From NCBI RefSeq assembly GCF_014648695.1, contig NZ_BMRP01000012.1, positions 1 to 64,000 of the forward strand: a stretch of 64,000 bases of DNA. Reading direction: 5' to 3'. Of this stretch, positions 54,600-63,177 are shown piece after piece. Both the position numbers and the translations under genes were made by a program. This DNA comes from Streptomyces albospinus (lineage in GTDB: Bacteria; Actinomycetota; Actinomycetes; Streptomycetales; Streptomycetaceae). Under the pieces are notes generated by a model. It ran no database searches. It was given only the letters and a program-made list of their open reading frames with translations, and had not been told where the DNA came from. How positions within the stretch are numbered: the stretch's first letter is position 1; each line of letters starts with the position of its first letter.

Positions 54600-55023
54600 T
54601 GTCCCGCATCAGCCGATTCCTGTCCCGCTGCATCTCCTCCCTCTACGAGGTGTACGGGCGGGAAGCCGAGATCTCCGCGACCCGACCAGCGGCGCGGTCA
54701 TCGCCGACTGCCGCAACAACTGCGCCCGCCTGATCTTCCGGGTTTGCGGCTTCGAGCCGACGGGCACCGCCTTCCGTTTGCGCCTGCCCGAGGGGCTGAC
54801 GGAGGCCGAGCAGAAGGCCCGTGCCACCCAGGCCATGGTCCATCTGTTCCATGCCGGCCACTACACCGACATCGCCTCCCACCTCATGTGCGAATCCACC
54901 CGCGATGCCACATGGGCCGAGATCCGCGACCGCCGCCCCGACTACCCCGGCTGGCCCACCAGCCCGACCGCCGACACGCACACGCCAACGGGCGCACAGA
55001 CCGCCGCCTCCCGCCGTCCGTAG
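54600..55023 (+). pseudogene. frameshifted hypothetical gene of the element
   Basis: ATG 54600, after GAAAGG, reads MSRISRFLSRCISSLYEVYG and REAEISA, then at about 54680 the meaningful frame becomes DPTSGAVIADCRNNCARLIF, followed by RVCGFEPTGTAFRLRLPEG and HAGHYTDIASHLMCESTRDA to a stop at 55021-55023. One base appears to be missing at the join. No family recognised. The two parts fit one ~140-residue protein. Confidence 0.5.
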
Positions 55024-55118
55024 CCCCCTCCTTTAACACCACCCAGGAGCCCTCGTGATCACCAGAACAACGCGCCGCCCCGCCGTCCCTCACCGCGCCG
55101 CGCCCCCTGGAACTCACC

Positions 55119-56912
55119 TTGTCCTCCCCACGAACCAGCACGCCCTCGACCACCACCGGCACCGACCTCCTCCTCTACCTCCTGCTCGCCGTCGCCGGGC
55201 TCGGCATGGCAGGAGGCTCACTGGCCTGGCTGTTCGGCAACCTCACCAACGCCATCGCCGGCTCCGACCCATGGGCCGGCTACCGCCCTGAAGAAACATT
55301 GCTTCACCCGGAGCGGGTCTGGCCTCATCTGCCGCAACCCGCTCAGATCACCGGCTGCTACGTCCTGCCCGCCCTCGTCCTGGTAGCCACCGCCGTCGTC
55401 GCCGCGAAGGTCTGGCTGCGCTACCGCAGCAGCCCGTCGGGGCTGGCCACCCGACGTGACCTGGAACCTCTCCTGGCGAAGCAGATCGCCACCAAGGCCA
55501 TCGACCTGCGCCCCAGCCTGGCGGGTAAGAAGCCCAAGGACATCGCCCCCGACGACCGGGGCGTTCTGCTGGGCACCCTCACACCGGGCAAGGACGAACT
55601 CCGCTCCTCCTGGGAGGACGTGATCCTGGCGATCATGGCTCCCCGCTCCGGAAAAACCTCCGGCCTGGCCATCCCCGCCATCCTGCGCGCCCCCGGCCCC
55701 GTGCTACTGACCTCCAACAAGGCGGCACGCGACGCCTATACCGCGACCGTCGACGCCCGAGCGGAGGTAGGGACGGTGTGGACGCTGGATCCGCAGCAGA
55801 TCGCCCACGCGCCGCAGATCATGTGGTGGGACATCCTCGCCGACGCCCGCGATCTCGCTGGGGCGCGGCGGCTGGCCGGGCACTTCGTCACGGCCTCCGT
55901 AGACGAGTCGAGCGCAGGCGACTTCTGGTCCACGGCCGCGGCCAACACCCTCACCGCGTTCTTCTTGGCCGCGGCTCAGGCCCGACGCCCGATCACGGAC
56001 GTCCTGGCTTGGCTGGCCTCGCCGGCCGACCGCACGGCGATCGATCTGCTCCAGGACGCCGGGTTCGACGCGGTCGCCGCCCAGCTGCAGGGCACCGTGG
56101 CCGGCGCGGTCGAAACCCGCGACGGCATCTTCGAAACAGCCCGGCAGTACGCCAGCTGCCTGCTCGATCCCGGCATCGCCGCCTGGGTCACGCCACCCAA
56201 CAGCCTTGAAAAGGTATGGGAATTCAAGCCGGAAGCGTTCGCGACCAGCAAGGACACTCTGTATCTGCTGTCGAAGGACGGCGGCGGATCCGCCTCGGCG
56301 ATCATCGCCGCAGCAGCCGACGCCGTCATGCGCACTGCCGTCATCCAGGCCGAACGCGACGGCGGACGCCTCGATGCCCCGCTACTGGCGATCCTGGACG
56401 AGGCCGCCAACGTCTGCAAGATCGCCGACCTGCCGGACCTGTACTCGCATCTCGGGTCCCGCGGCGTCATCCCGATGACGATCCTGCAGTCCTACCAGCA
56501 GGGCGTCAGGGTCTGGGGCCAGTCCGGCATGGACGCACTGCTCTCCGCCGCGACGATCAAGGTGATCGGCTCCGGCATGGACGACGCCGACTTCGCCGAC
56601 AAGATCTCACGCCTCGGCGGTGACCACGACGTGCGCACGGTCTCGGTCTCCACCGGCGAGTCGGGCAAGTCCACCTCCGTCTCGATGCGCCAGGAGCGCG
56701 TGCTCCCACTGGACATGCTCCGCGCGATGCCCAAGGGCACCGCCGTGTTGATGGCCACCGGTATCCGCCTCGCACGCATCGACCTCAAGCCCTGGTACAA
56801 GGGCCAGGGCGCCAAGAAGTTGGGCGCCGCGTCCGCCAAGGCCACAGCCGCGATCAGCGAACGCGCTGCCGCCAAGGCACTGCGCCAGGACGACTTCACT
56901 CCTGCGGCATGA
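55119..56912 (+). CDS. VirD4/TraG-like type IV coupling protein
   Basis: 597 aa from TTG 55119. A well-placed ribosome site (AGGAG) and GTG at 55055 lie in a different frame, so the true N terminus may have a frameshift. Two membrane segments near residues 16-40 (LLLYLLLAVAGLGMAGGSLA) and 80-100 (YVLPALVLVATAVVAAKVWL). Walker A: ILAIMAPRSGKTSGLAIPAI (about 168-187); Walker B: PLLAILDEAANVCKIADLPD (about 421-440). Coupling proteins deliver the relaxase-DNA complex to the type IV channel and power transfer. It is a core conjugation gene, set apart from the rest by the secreted-protein cassette. Confidence 0.8.
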   Translation: MSSPRTSTPSTTTGTDLLLYLLLAVAGLGMAGGSLAWLFGNLTNAIAGSDPWAGYRPEETLLHPERVWPHLPQPAQITGCYVLPALVLVATAVVAAKVWLRYRSSPSGLATRRDLEPLLAKQIATKAIDLRPSLAGKKPKDIAPDDRGVLLGTLTPGKDELRSSWEDVILAIMAPRSGKTSGLAIPAILRAPGPVLLTSNKAARDAYTATVDARAEVGTVWTLDPQQIAHAPQIMWWDILADARDLAGARRLAGHFVTASVDESSAGDFWSTAAANTLTAFFLAAAQARRPITDVLAWLASPADRTAIDLLQDAGFDAVAAQLQGTVAGAVETRDGIFETARQYASCLLDPGIAAWVTPPNSLEKVWEFKPEAFATSKDTLYLLSKDGGGSASAIIAAAADAVMRTAVIQAERDGGRLDAPLLAILDEAANVCKIADLPDLYSHLGSRGVIPMTILQSYQQGVRVWGQSGMDALLSAATIKVIGSGMDDADFADKISRLGGDHDVRTVSVSTGESGKSTSVSMRQERVLPLDMLRAMPKGTAVLMATGIRLARIDLKPWYKGQGAKKLGAASAKATAAISERAAAKALRQDDFTPAA

Positions 56913-57023
56913 CCGGCCTCCTGCGACCCCGCCGCCGGGCAAGACCCACCCGGCGCGACCCCCGCGCCGCGCCGCCGCCTGATCCGCTTCCTGGCCTTCG
57001 CCTTCTTCACGAGGTGCTCTTCC

Positions 57024-57272
57024 ATGCCACACCCCGCACCGTCCTGGGCATCGCTCAGCCAATCCGAGCGGCTGGCCGACGCTCCCGTCGTACGCCGCGG
57101 CGGCTGTTGGTGGCTCGTATCGTCCTCCGGAGCCATGCTCGCCTCCGACCGCGCCTTTACGGGCGAACTGGACCGCTTCGCCACCGATATGGCCGCCGCC
57201 AACCGAGCCGTCGCTGATCTGCCCAACGCACGCGACGCTTCCGACACTCCCGTTCGTGAGGTTCGACGGTGA
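57024..57272 (+). CDS. small hypothetical protein
   Basis: 82 aa; GAGGTGCTC before ATG 57024. Sequence has SQSERLADAPVVRRGGCWWL and an amphipathic C-terminal helix. Its stop overlaps the start of the DnaB-N protein gene (GTGA), indicating coupled expression. Not recognised. Confidence 0.55.
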   Translation: MPHPAPSWASLSQSERLADAPVVRRGGCWWLVSSSGAMLASDRAFTGELDRFATDMAAANRAVADLPNARDASDTPVREVRR

Positions 57273-58453
57273 CACCGCTCGTCCACGCCGAGCAGGCCGT
57301 CCTGGGTTCGGTCTTCCTGGCTCCCGGCCAGCTTGACCACCTTTCGCCCTGGCTACGGCCGGAGCACTTCTCCCGTCCGGCACACGCTGCGATCTACGCT
57401 GCAATGCTCAGGCTCCGAGCCGACGGCCACCCTGCCTCGAAGGCGCAGGGTGCTGGCCCCGTGCCGATGTCGTGGATGACCGACACGGTCGCCAAGGCGA
57501 GCAAGCACACCCGAGGCCTGACCGCCTCCTATGCGCACTCCCTGGTGGCGGCTTGTCCACGGCCGGAGCACGCAGCGGTCTACGGACGGATGGTGCTGGA
57601 GGGTGCCATCCACCGCAGTGTCGCCCAGCACGCCTCACGACTGCACCAGGCCGCCCGCGCCGATGCCATCCGTGGCGGGGCTGAGGAAACGGAGCATCAC
57701 GTCCAAGTTCTGTCCGACGTGCTGGCCGATCTCGCACGCCGCTGGGGCGGCGAGCCCCGGCCCGTAGCACCCCCAGCATCGGTACCGCCTCCCCCTGCTC
57801 CTCCACAGCCGGTGGGTGAACAGCTCTTGGCTGATGAGGAGTTCCTCCTCGGATGCCTCAGCGCGCGTCCTCAGAAGCTGGACGAGGTCGTGGGCTGGCT
57901 CCACCCCATCGATTTCGCCGATGCCGGACATCAGCAGATCTACCGGTCGCTGGGCGCGCTCCACCACCGGGGCGAGCCCATCGACCAGCTGACCGTGCTG
58001 TGGGAGACCCAGCGCCGCGGCGCCCTGGCCGACCGAACCCTCGATACCGAACGCGTTCTGTGGATCTGCGACCCCTCGGCGTTCGCAGGGTCGGCGGAGT
58101 ACGTCGGCGAGCAGGTCGTGCGAGCCTCCCTCGTGCGGACGGCAGCCGCCTCGGCCCGCCAGGTGCGGGCGCTGGCCGACGACGAGTCGCTGGCACCGGG
58201 GCAGCTGATCGGCTACGCCCTCCACGCACTTGGACCGCTGGAGGAAGTCCGCCGCCGCTGGCGCATCGGCGCGGGGGCCGAGCCCGAACCACAGCGCCCC
58301 TCCGACCATCCAGCCGGTTCGCCACCGGCAGCCCGCATCGAAGCGGCCCGTTCACGCAGCCGTCGCCCTCGACCCGCCATCCCCGCCACGGCGCCGACCG
58401 CAGCTTCGCGTCCCGCTGTTCTCGACCGTCCTCACCGCCGGAGTCCGTCATGA
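57269..58453 (+). CDS. protein with two DnaB N-terminal-like domains and no helicase domain
   Basis: 394 aa, GTG start overlapping the previous stop. Domain 1 (about residues 4-135): HAEQAVLGSVFLAPGQLDHL, RPEHFSRPAHAAIYAAMLRL, a DnaB N-terminal helical domain. Domain 2 (about 185-305): ADEEFLLGCLSARPQKLDEV, HPIDFADAGHQQIYRSLGAL, the same domain again. The RecA-like ATPase domain of DnaB is absent; instead there is a Pro/Arg-rich tail. DnaB N domains dimerise and bind primase and loaders, so this protein may modulate replication of the element or host. ATGA overlap with the next, broken, gene. Confidence 0.75.
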   Translation: MTPLVHAEQAVLGSVFLAPGQLDHLSPWLRPEHFSRPAHAAIYAAMLRLRADGHPASKAQGAGPVPMSWMTDTVAKASKHTRGLTASYAHSLVAACPRPEHAAVYGRMVLEGAIHRSVAQHASRLHQAARADAIRGGAEETEHHVQVLSDVLADLARRWGGEPRPVAPPASVPPPPAPPQPVGEQLLADEEFLLGCLSARPQKLDEVVGWLHPIDFADAGHQQIYRSLGALHHRGEPIDQLTVLWETQRRGALADRTLDTERVLWICDPSAFAGSAEYVGEQVVRASLVRTAAASARQVRALADDESLAPGQLIGYALHALGPLEEVRRRWRIGAGAEPEPQRPSDHPAGSPPAARIEAARSRSRRPRPAIPATAPTAASRPAVLDRPHRRSPS

Positions 58454-59088
58454 CCGATCACACTGGCCCCGCCGGCCTGGAGCAAGAAGAGCTGTACGCC
58501 GTTGCCCCACGAGTTCGACAAGCTGCGCACCGAAATCAGCATCCCCGGGGCACCGAGCGGGCTTCCCAATCTCACGACCGCATCCAAGCATCTGACCACC
58601 CTGGCGGGATTGACCAAGGACTTGTCGGAGGCCGTCCGGTACAGCGCGGAATACGACTCCCCGAGCTCGACCTCGGACTAGTCATCGACGCCTACACCTC
58701 GGCCTCGGTGCCCGCCGGGCGCGCCATAGAGAACTACACCCAGGCGTACGCCCAGCTTGGATCCCTGCGCCGCTTCGCCGAATCCCCCGCTACAGCCGAC
58801 CTTCGGGACGCCCGGCTGGCCACATTCTGCGTCTTCCAGGAGCGGATGATCTACGTCCGCGACGATCTGTAGGAAGCCGCCAACGCGCTGCGGGGCTCGG
58901 CCGACCGCATCGACGGCACTCCGCCACGCATCCTGGCCGCACTGAGCCGGTCAGCCCGCCCGACGAACTCGATCTACCGGATCCCTCCAGAGCCCAACGC
59001 CCCCGCACCAACGCCCACCCGACTCACCGACACCCCCGCCCCCCGCCATGCCCGCTCACCTGACGGTGCCGCCGACCTCTCCCGTTGA
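58450..59088 (+). pseudogene. broken hypothetical gene, two frameshifts and a nonsense codon
   Basis: Starts at ATG 58450 in ATGA overlap with the preceding gene. Frame 1: TDHTGPAGLEQEELYAVA; then a shift at about 58507 to HEFDKLRTEISIPGAPSGLP and HLTTLAGLTKDLSEAVRYSA; back to frame 1 near 58665 (LGLVIDAYTSASVPAGRAIE, FCVFQERMIYVRDDL); a TAG at about 58870; then EAANALRGSADRIDGTPPRI to the TGA at 59086. A nonsense codon cannot be explained by a sequencing indel. No family recognised. Confidence 0.6.
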
Positions 59089-60252
59089 TCGGGAGTCTGT
59101 GCTCCGGATACGGCGGCCTGGACCTGGACGTCCAGGCCGCCCTGGGCGGCGGCACGTTTGCCTGGCATGCCGAGGTCGATCCGGGGGCGTCCCGGATCCT
59201 GTCCCGCCACTGGCCCACCGTGCCCAACCTCGGCGACATCACCACCGTCAACTGGGCCACCGCTCCCGGAGTGTGCGTCCTGACGGCCGGTTTCCCCTGT
59301 CAAAGACGTCTCGGTCGCCGGCCGCCGCGCCGGACTGGCTGACGGCACCGGTCCGGCCTGTGGCACCACATCGTCCGTGCTATCGACGCCCTCAACCCGT
59401 GCCTGGTGGTGATCGAAAATGTCCGAGGACTCCTGTCCTCCCCCGCCGGTTCCCCTGGCGACGTGGAACCCCGCCCGTGGTGTCTGGGAGACGCAGCAGG
59501 CCAGTCTGCTGTGCGCGCACTCGGTGTCGTACTTGGATCCCTGGCCGACCTCCGGTTCGACGCACGATGGTGCGTGCTTCGCGCCTCCGATTTCGGAGCC
59601 CCGCATCACCGAGCACGGGTCTTCCTCGCCGCTTGGCCATCCGGGCGGACCGCCGCTGCTCAAGACGCCGACGAGCAACTTGGCGACCAACGGCTGAAGC
59701 CAGCACCCGGCGAAACGCAAGGAGGGCGGCCACGGCCCGAACCTCGCGGACGAGGTCGAGTGGCTCCTGCCCACCCCGGTAGCCTCCGACCAGATCAAGG
59801 GGTCACCGAACCAACTCCACGGCAATCGGGACGTGCCCCTCTCGTCAGCAGCACGGCTCTCACACCCATCCAATGCGAAGGGCATGCACACGGGGTGGGG
59901 GCGGAAGGGCGCCGTCGGCGAGGCGTCGCTGACGGAGGTGCTGTTGCTGTTCGCGGATCCGGCGGACGTGGAGACCGGTCCAGGGTCTGGGGACCGTATG
60001 GCGCCGCCATCGCCCGATGGGAGAAGAGCACCCGCCCCGCACCGCGGCGACCGATGACGCGGGCCGCCTGAGTCCGCTGTTCGTGGAGTGGATGCAGGGG
60101 CTTGATCCTGGCTGGGTGACCGCCACTCCAGGGCTCGGACGCTCGCCCAACTGGCCGCCTTGGGCAATGGTGTTGTGCCGCAACAGGCCACCCGAGCCCT
60201 GCAGATCCTCGCCCCGCCCCGACCGTCCTGCCGCCACCACACGCTGCTCTGA
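59085..60252 (+). pseudogene. dcm: cytosine-5 DNA methyltransferase, frameshifted
   Basis: TTG 59085 starts IGSLCSGYGGLDLDVQAALG, the SAM-binding motif I, then AGFPCQ (motif IV with catalytic Cys). An extra A after CAA (about 59300) shifts the frame; DVSVAGRRAGLADGT, VVIENVRGLLSSPAG (motif VI, ENV) and LRASDFGAPHHRARVF (motif VIII) follow in other frames. Further shifts near 59345, 59690 and later separate LLPTPVASD, FVEWMQGLDPGWVT and QLAALGNGVVPQQA (motif X). All core C5-methylase motifs are still visible but no single frame encodes the enzyme. Confidence 0.75.
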
Positions 60253-60341
60253 CCTGCGTCTTCTACACCAAATTTCCGGCATCGCCAAGCCCTGTTTTCT
60301 CCGGAACCTCGACACCCAAACGTTCACGCCAAGGGGTATCG

Positions 60342-60953
60342 ATGTCTGAACCCGCTCACGAGAGCGAGCCGGTACGCATACCGGACCACGACCTGGACGA
60401 CCTTGTCTCCACCGTCACACAGCTCGTCGCGGAGAGCCGCAAGCAGGGCGAGACGCTCGCCCGGCTCACCGACGAACAGCCGCCCGAGCAGGACGGCGAA
60501 CAGGACGAGACCGGTCACGCGGAAGGCACCACGCCGGCCTCGGCCCCGGAGGGCAGCGATGCGGCTGCCACCGGGGCGGAGGGGCCGTCCTCCATCTTCA
60601 TCCTCGCGCTCGACGGCAAGGCGTACGCCGAGGAACTCGCCGCGCTGGCGACATGGGTGCACCACCTTCTCCTGCCGGTCTACGGGCGGGAGATCACCAC
60701 CGGCCGGCCGTGGTGCCAGCGGTGGCAGGAACACCCCGAGGCGGTCGCCCGACTGCATGCCCTGTGGCTGGCCTGGCAGCAGCTCACCGACGTCGATGCC
60801 GGCCTCACCGGCCCATCGACATGGCACCGCGACCACTTGGACCCGGCTCTGATGCAACTCCGTACAGCGGACGGGCCGTTCGGTGCGTGCACCACCAGCC
60901 CGGCTCGGCCCAACCACCGGCTCCTGGCCTCGCCCGAGCCTGCCGGAGACTGA
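60342..60953 (+). CDS. DUF4913-domain protein
   Basis: 203 aa. Acidic, disordered first ~85 residues (DEQPPEQDGEQDETGHAEGT), then WVHHLLLPVYGREITTGRPW, QRWQEHPEAVARLHALWLAW and TWHRDHLDPALMQLRTADGP: the DUF4913 signature, found in Streptomyces mobile elements. Role unknown. The next gene begins two bases after its stop. Confidence 0.75.
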   Translation: MSEPAHESEPVRIPDHDLDDLVSTVTQLVAESRKQGETLARLTDEQPPEQDGEQDETGHAEGTTPASAPEGSDAAATGAEGPSSIFILALDGKAYAEELAALATWVHHLLLPVYGREITTGRPWCQRWQEHPEAVARLHALWLAWQQLTDVDAGLTGPSTWHRDHLDPALMQLRTADGPFGACTTSPARPNHRLLASPEPAGD

Positions 60954-60954
60954 C

Positions 60955-61758
60955 ATGACCAACGCATCTGTCCCGAAGCCGGACTATCGGATCGACGGTT
61001 TCGAGCCCGCCACCGAACTGATCGAGGACAACTTCCACACGGTCACGCTCTCGGACGACATGCTTCAGCCTCTTGCCGAGCACCACAGCGCCGATGGCCG
61101 CAACACCTACCTGCTGCTGTACGACCGAGCCGCCATCTGGGACAGCCCCGGTACGGCGGAGTTCGTCACACTGCACATCACCCGGGACATCAAACAGCGC
61201 ACGTTCAGCTTCGAGCACGCGCGCCACCCAGTCATTCCGCTGGCGCAGAACTGGCTCATCCGCCAGGGCTGCCCTGCCGAATCGGCGGAGCTGCCCAAGA
61301 ACCACTGGCCCCGGCCAGCCGATGCGCTCACGGCCCGGCTGGAGGACATGCTCAGGGCGAACCCGGACGGCCGGTACACGGTCCTCAACCACTCCACCGG
61401 AATCTCGGGCTCCTCCCACTTCGGCATCGAGGTCAGCACCCTCGTCCACGACAGCCACCCGGACTCCGCGCACGCTCCGTACCGGCTCTTCCTCGAAGAG
61501 ACCACCGAGGAATTCCGCTCCTACACGGTGCGGGAGGGAGCTTTTCCCACTGCCGAGGCCGCGGATACCTGGGTCAGGGAACGCTCCACTCCCCTTCCAC
61601 TGGATCCGGCACCCGACGGCGCGGTCGTGTGCCGGGCAGAGGCTGCGCGTGCCCGCTCGACGGTCACGACCGGCGGCCTCGCCGTGCCGTCGGTTGCTGC
61701 CGTACCGCCTCGATCGGCGACGGCTGCGCCGTCACGGGTGCATCGGAGCGCGCCGTGA
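60955..61758 (+). CDS. hypothetical protein next to DUF4913
   Basis: 267 aa from ATG 60955. First ~210 residues are a compact domain: EDNFHTVTLSDDMLQPLAEH, TYLLLYDRAAIWDSPGTAEF, HFGIEVSTLVHDSHPDSAHA. The tail is Ala/Ser/Arg-rich. No known motif. Its stop overlaps the start of the RelE-like gene (GTGA), so the three genes 60342-62258 are one transcript. Confidence 0.55.
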   Translation: MTNASVPKPDYRIDGFEPATELIEDNFHTVTLSDDMLQPLAEHHSADGRNTYLLLYDRAAIWDSPGTAEFVTLHITRDIKQRTFSFEHARHPVIPLAQNWLIRQGCPAESAELPKNHWPRPADALTARLEDMLRANPDGRYTVLNHSTGISGSSHFGIEVSTLVHDSHPDSAHAPYRLFLEETTEEFRSYTVREGAFPTAEAADTWVRERSTPLPLDPAPDGAVVCRAEAARARSTVTTGGLAVPSVAAVPPRSATAAPSRVHRSAP

Positions 61759-62258
61759 GCCGGGCCCGGTACGCCTTCGCGGCGCAGCCCGAGGCCCTCG
61801 CCGACCTGCGGTCCGTACCGGAAGACATCCGCGATCTGGCCCTGCTGGAATTGCAGCACTTGGTCCACGGAAACGAACGCGGAGCCGCTCTGCATCGCGA
61901 ACTGGCGGGCTGCCACAAGGTCTACGTCGACCCGGAGACCCGGTGGCGGCTGGTCATCCAATACCGAGACGCCCCGGACTCCTCCCAGCACAAGAGGGAG
62001 ATCTACCTCCTGGCCGTCGGCGAGCGTCAGGACCAGGCCGCCTACCGCACCGCAGCCCGCCGACTGGAGCGCGAGCGGGAAGCATCCGCCGCCACGCAGC
62101 CTCTCGGGCGTCGAGCCCAGGCCGCCAGGGCCCGCTCCCCGCACTCGGCCCCGGTGCCCCCGGCACGGTCCGCAGCGCTGCGCACCACTGCAACGCCGCC
62201 CCGCTTGGCTCCCTCGAATGCACCCCCGCCCACTGAACGCTCTAAGCGCACCCGCTGA
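61755..62258 (+). CDS. RelE/ParE-fold-like protein
   Basis: 167 aa from GTG 61755. The first ~110 residues resemble the RelE/ParE toxin fold: YAFAAQPEALADLRSVPEDI, HLVHGNERGAALHRELAGCH, KVYVDPETRWRLVIQYRDAP, HKREIYLLAVGERQDQAAYR. The usual 'helix pair, then antiparallel sheet with RLVI.Y' pattern is visible. A Pro/Arg-rich tail of ~55 residues is unusual. No obvious antitoxin is adjacent; the next gene encodes a winged-helix protein. It could be a solitary toxin-like or RNA-binding protein. Confidence 0.55.
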   Translation: MSRARYAFAAQPEALADLRSVPEDIRDLALLELQHLVHGNERGAALHRELAGCHKVYVDPETRWRLVIQYRDAPDSSQHKREIYLLAVGERQDQAAYRTAARRLEREREASAATQPLGRRAQAARARSPHSAPVPPARSAALRTTATPPRLAPSNAPPPTERSKRTR

Positions 62259-62289
62259 CAGCACCCGACCGACTCCCGGAGAACTGGAC

Positions 62290-63075
62290 ATGCGCGACCA
62301 CCGCGTATCAGCGCACGACGCCGCGCTCGTCAGCAAAGCGATCGGCCGCCTCGCGCCCCGCTGGACGACCTGGACGCTCCAGACCATCGCGCAGCACGGC
62401 CAGACGCGGCTCACAAAGATCGCCGCTGCGCTGCCGTGGCTCAGTACCCAGAACACGCAGCAGATCCTGCGGCGAATGCACACCAACGGCCTGCTGGACC
62501 AACCGGACTACGGGCTCTACGAGGTCTCCCCGTCGGGTCGGAACGCGCACAGCGTGCACCGCACGCTCGCTTCCTGGCACCGCACACACACCGGTGGAAG
62601 CGGCCCGGCGGTCGCCGAGGCGGAGCGCACGGAGGACGCTCTGCGCCGGCTACGCGGCGAGGGGGCAGTCGACGTCCTCCACGCCCTCTCGGAGCACGGC
62701 CCTCTTCCGCACGGTGAACTGCGCAAGGCATCCGGACTCGCCACGAGCTCCTTCTACTACCGCCTCCAGCAGCTCCAGGATGATCAGCTCCTGACCCGCA
62801 CCGGCCCATCGTTCCGTGCCGCGTACACCCTGGCTCCGGCAGCCCAGGCACTCGGGCCGATCTACAGGGAACTGGCCGCCTTCGGCTCGATGGCGCCCTC
62901 CGTCGCTGTGCAGCGCAAGCCCGCCGCGCTGGCAACGGCCAGCACGGCCAGGGCCAACGCGGCCGTACGACGAACCCCCGCAGCCCTCCCGGGTTTGTTC
63001 TCCCACGCCTCGACCCCCCAGCCACGTGTCCCAGCACACGTCACAGCGCTCTCCCACCCCTCACGAACCAGGTGA
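62290..63075 (+). CDS. double winged-helix, HxlR-like regulator
   Basis: 261 aa from ATG 62290 after CCGGAGAAC. Residues about 12-85 match an HxlR-type winged helix (RLAPRWTTWTLQTIAQHGQT, QQILRRMHTNGLLDQPDYG). A second winged-helix-like unit follows at about 118-185 (AVDVLHALSEHGPLPHGELR, SFYYRLQQLQDDQLLTRTG). The C-terminal ~60 residues are Ala/Arg/Pro-rich. Likely a DNA-binding regulator of element genes. Confidence 0.65.
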   Translation: MRDHRVSAHDAALVSKAIGRLAPRWTTWTLQTIAQHGQTRLTKIAAALPWLSTQNTQQILRRMHTNGLLDQPDYGLYEVSPSGRNAHSVHRTLASWHRTHTGGSGPAVAEAERTEDALRRLRGEGAVDVLHALSEHGPLPHGELRKASGLATSSFYYRLQQLQDDQLLTRTGPSFRAAYTLAPAAQALGPIYRELAAFGSMAPSVAVQRKPAALATASTARANAAVRRTPAALPGLFSHASTPQPRVPAHVTALSHPSRTR

Positions 63076-63177
63076 TCCGCATGCCCACCGTCAGACCCCG
63101 CCGCCACACCGGCGCCCGCGCACATTCCAGTGCGAGCCGCGCGGGCGCCCGTGCACCACCCCTCCGGAGCTGTTCCC

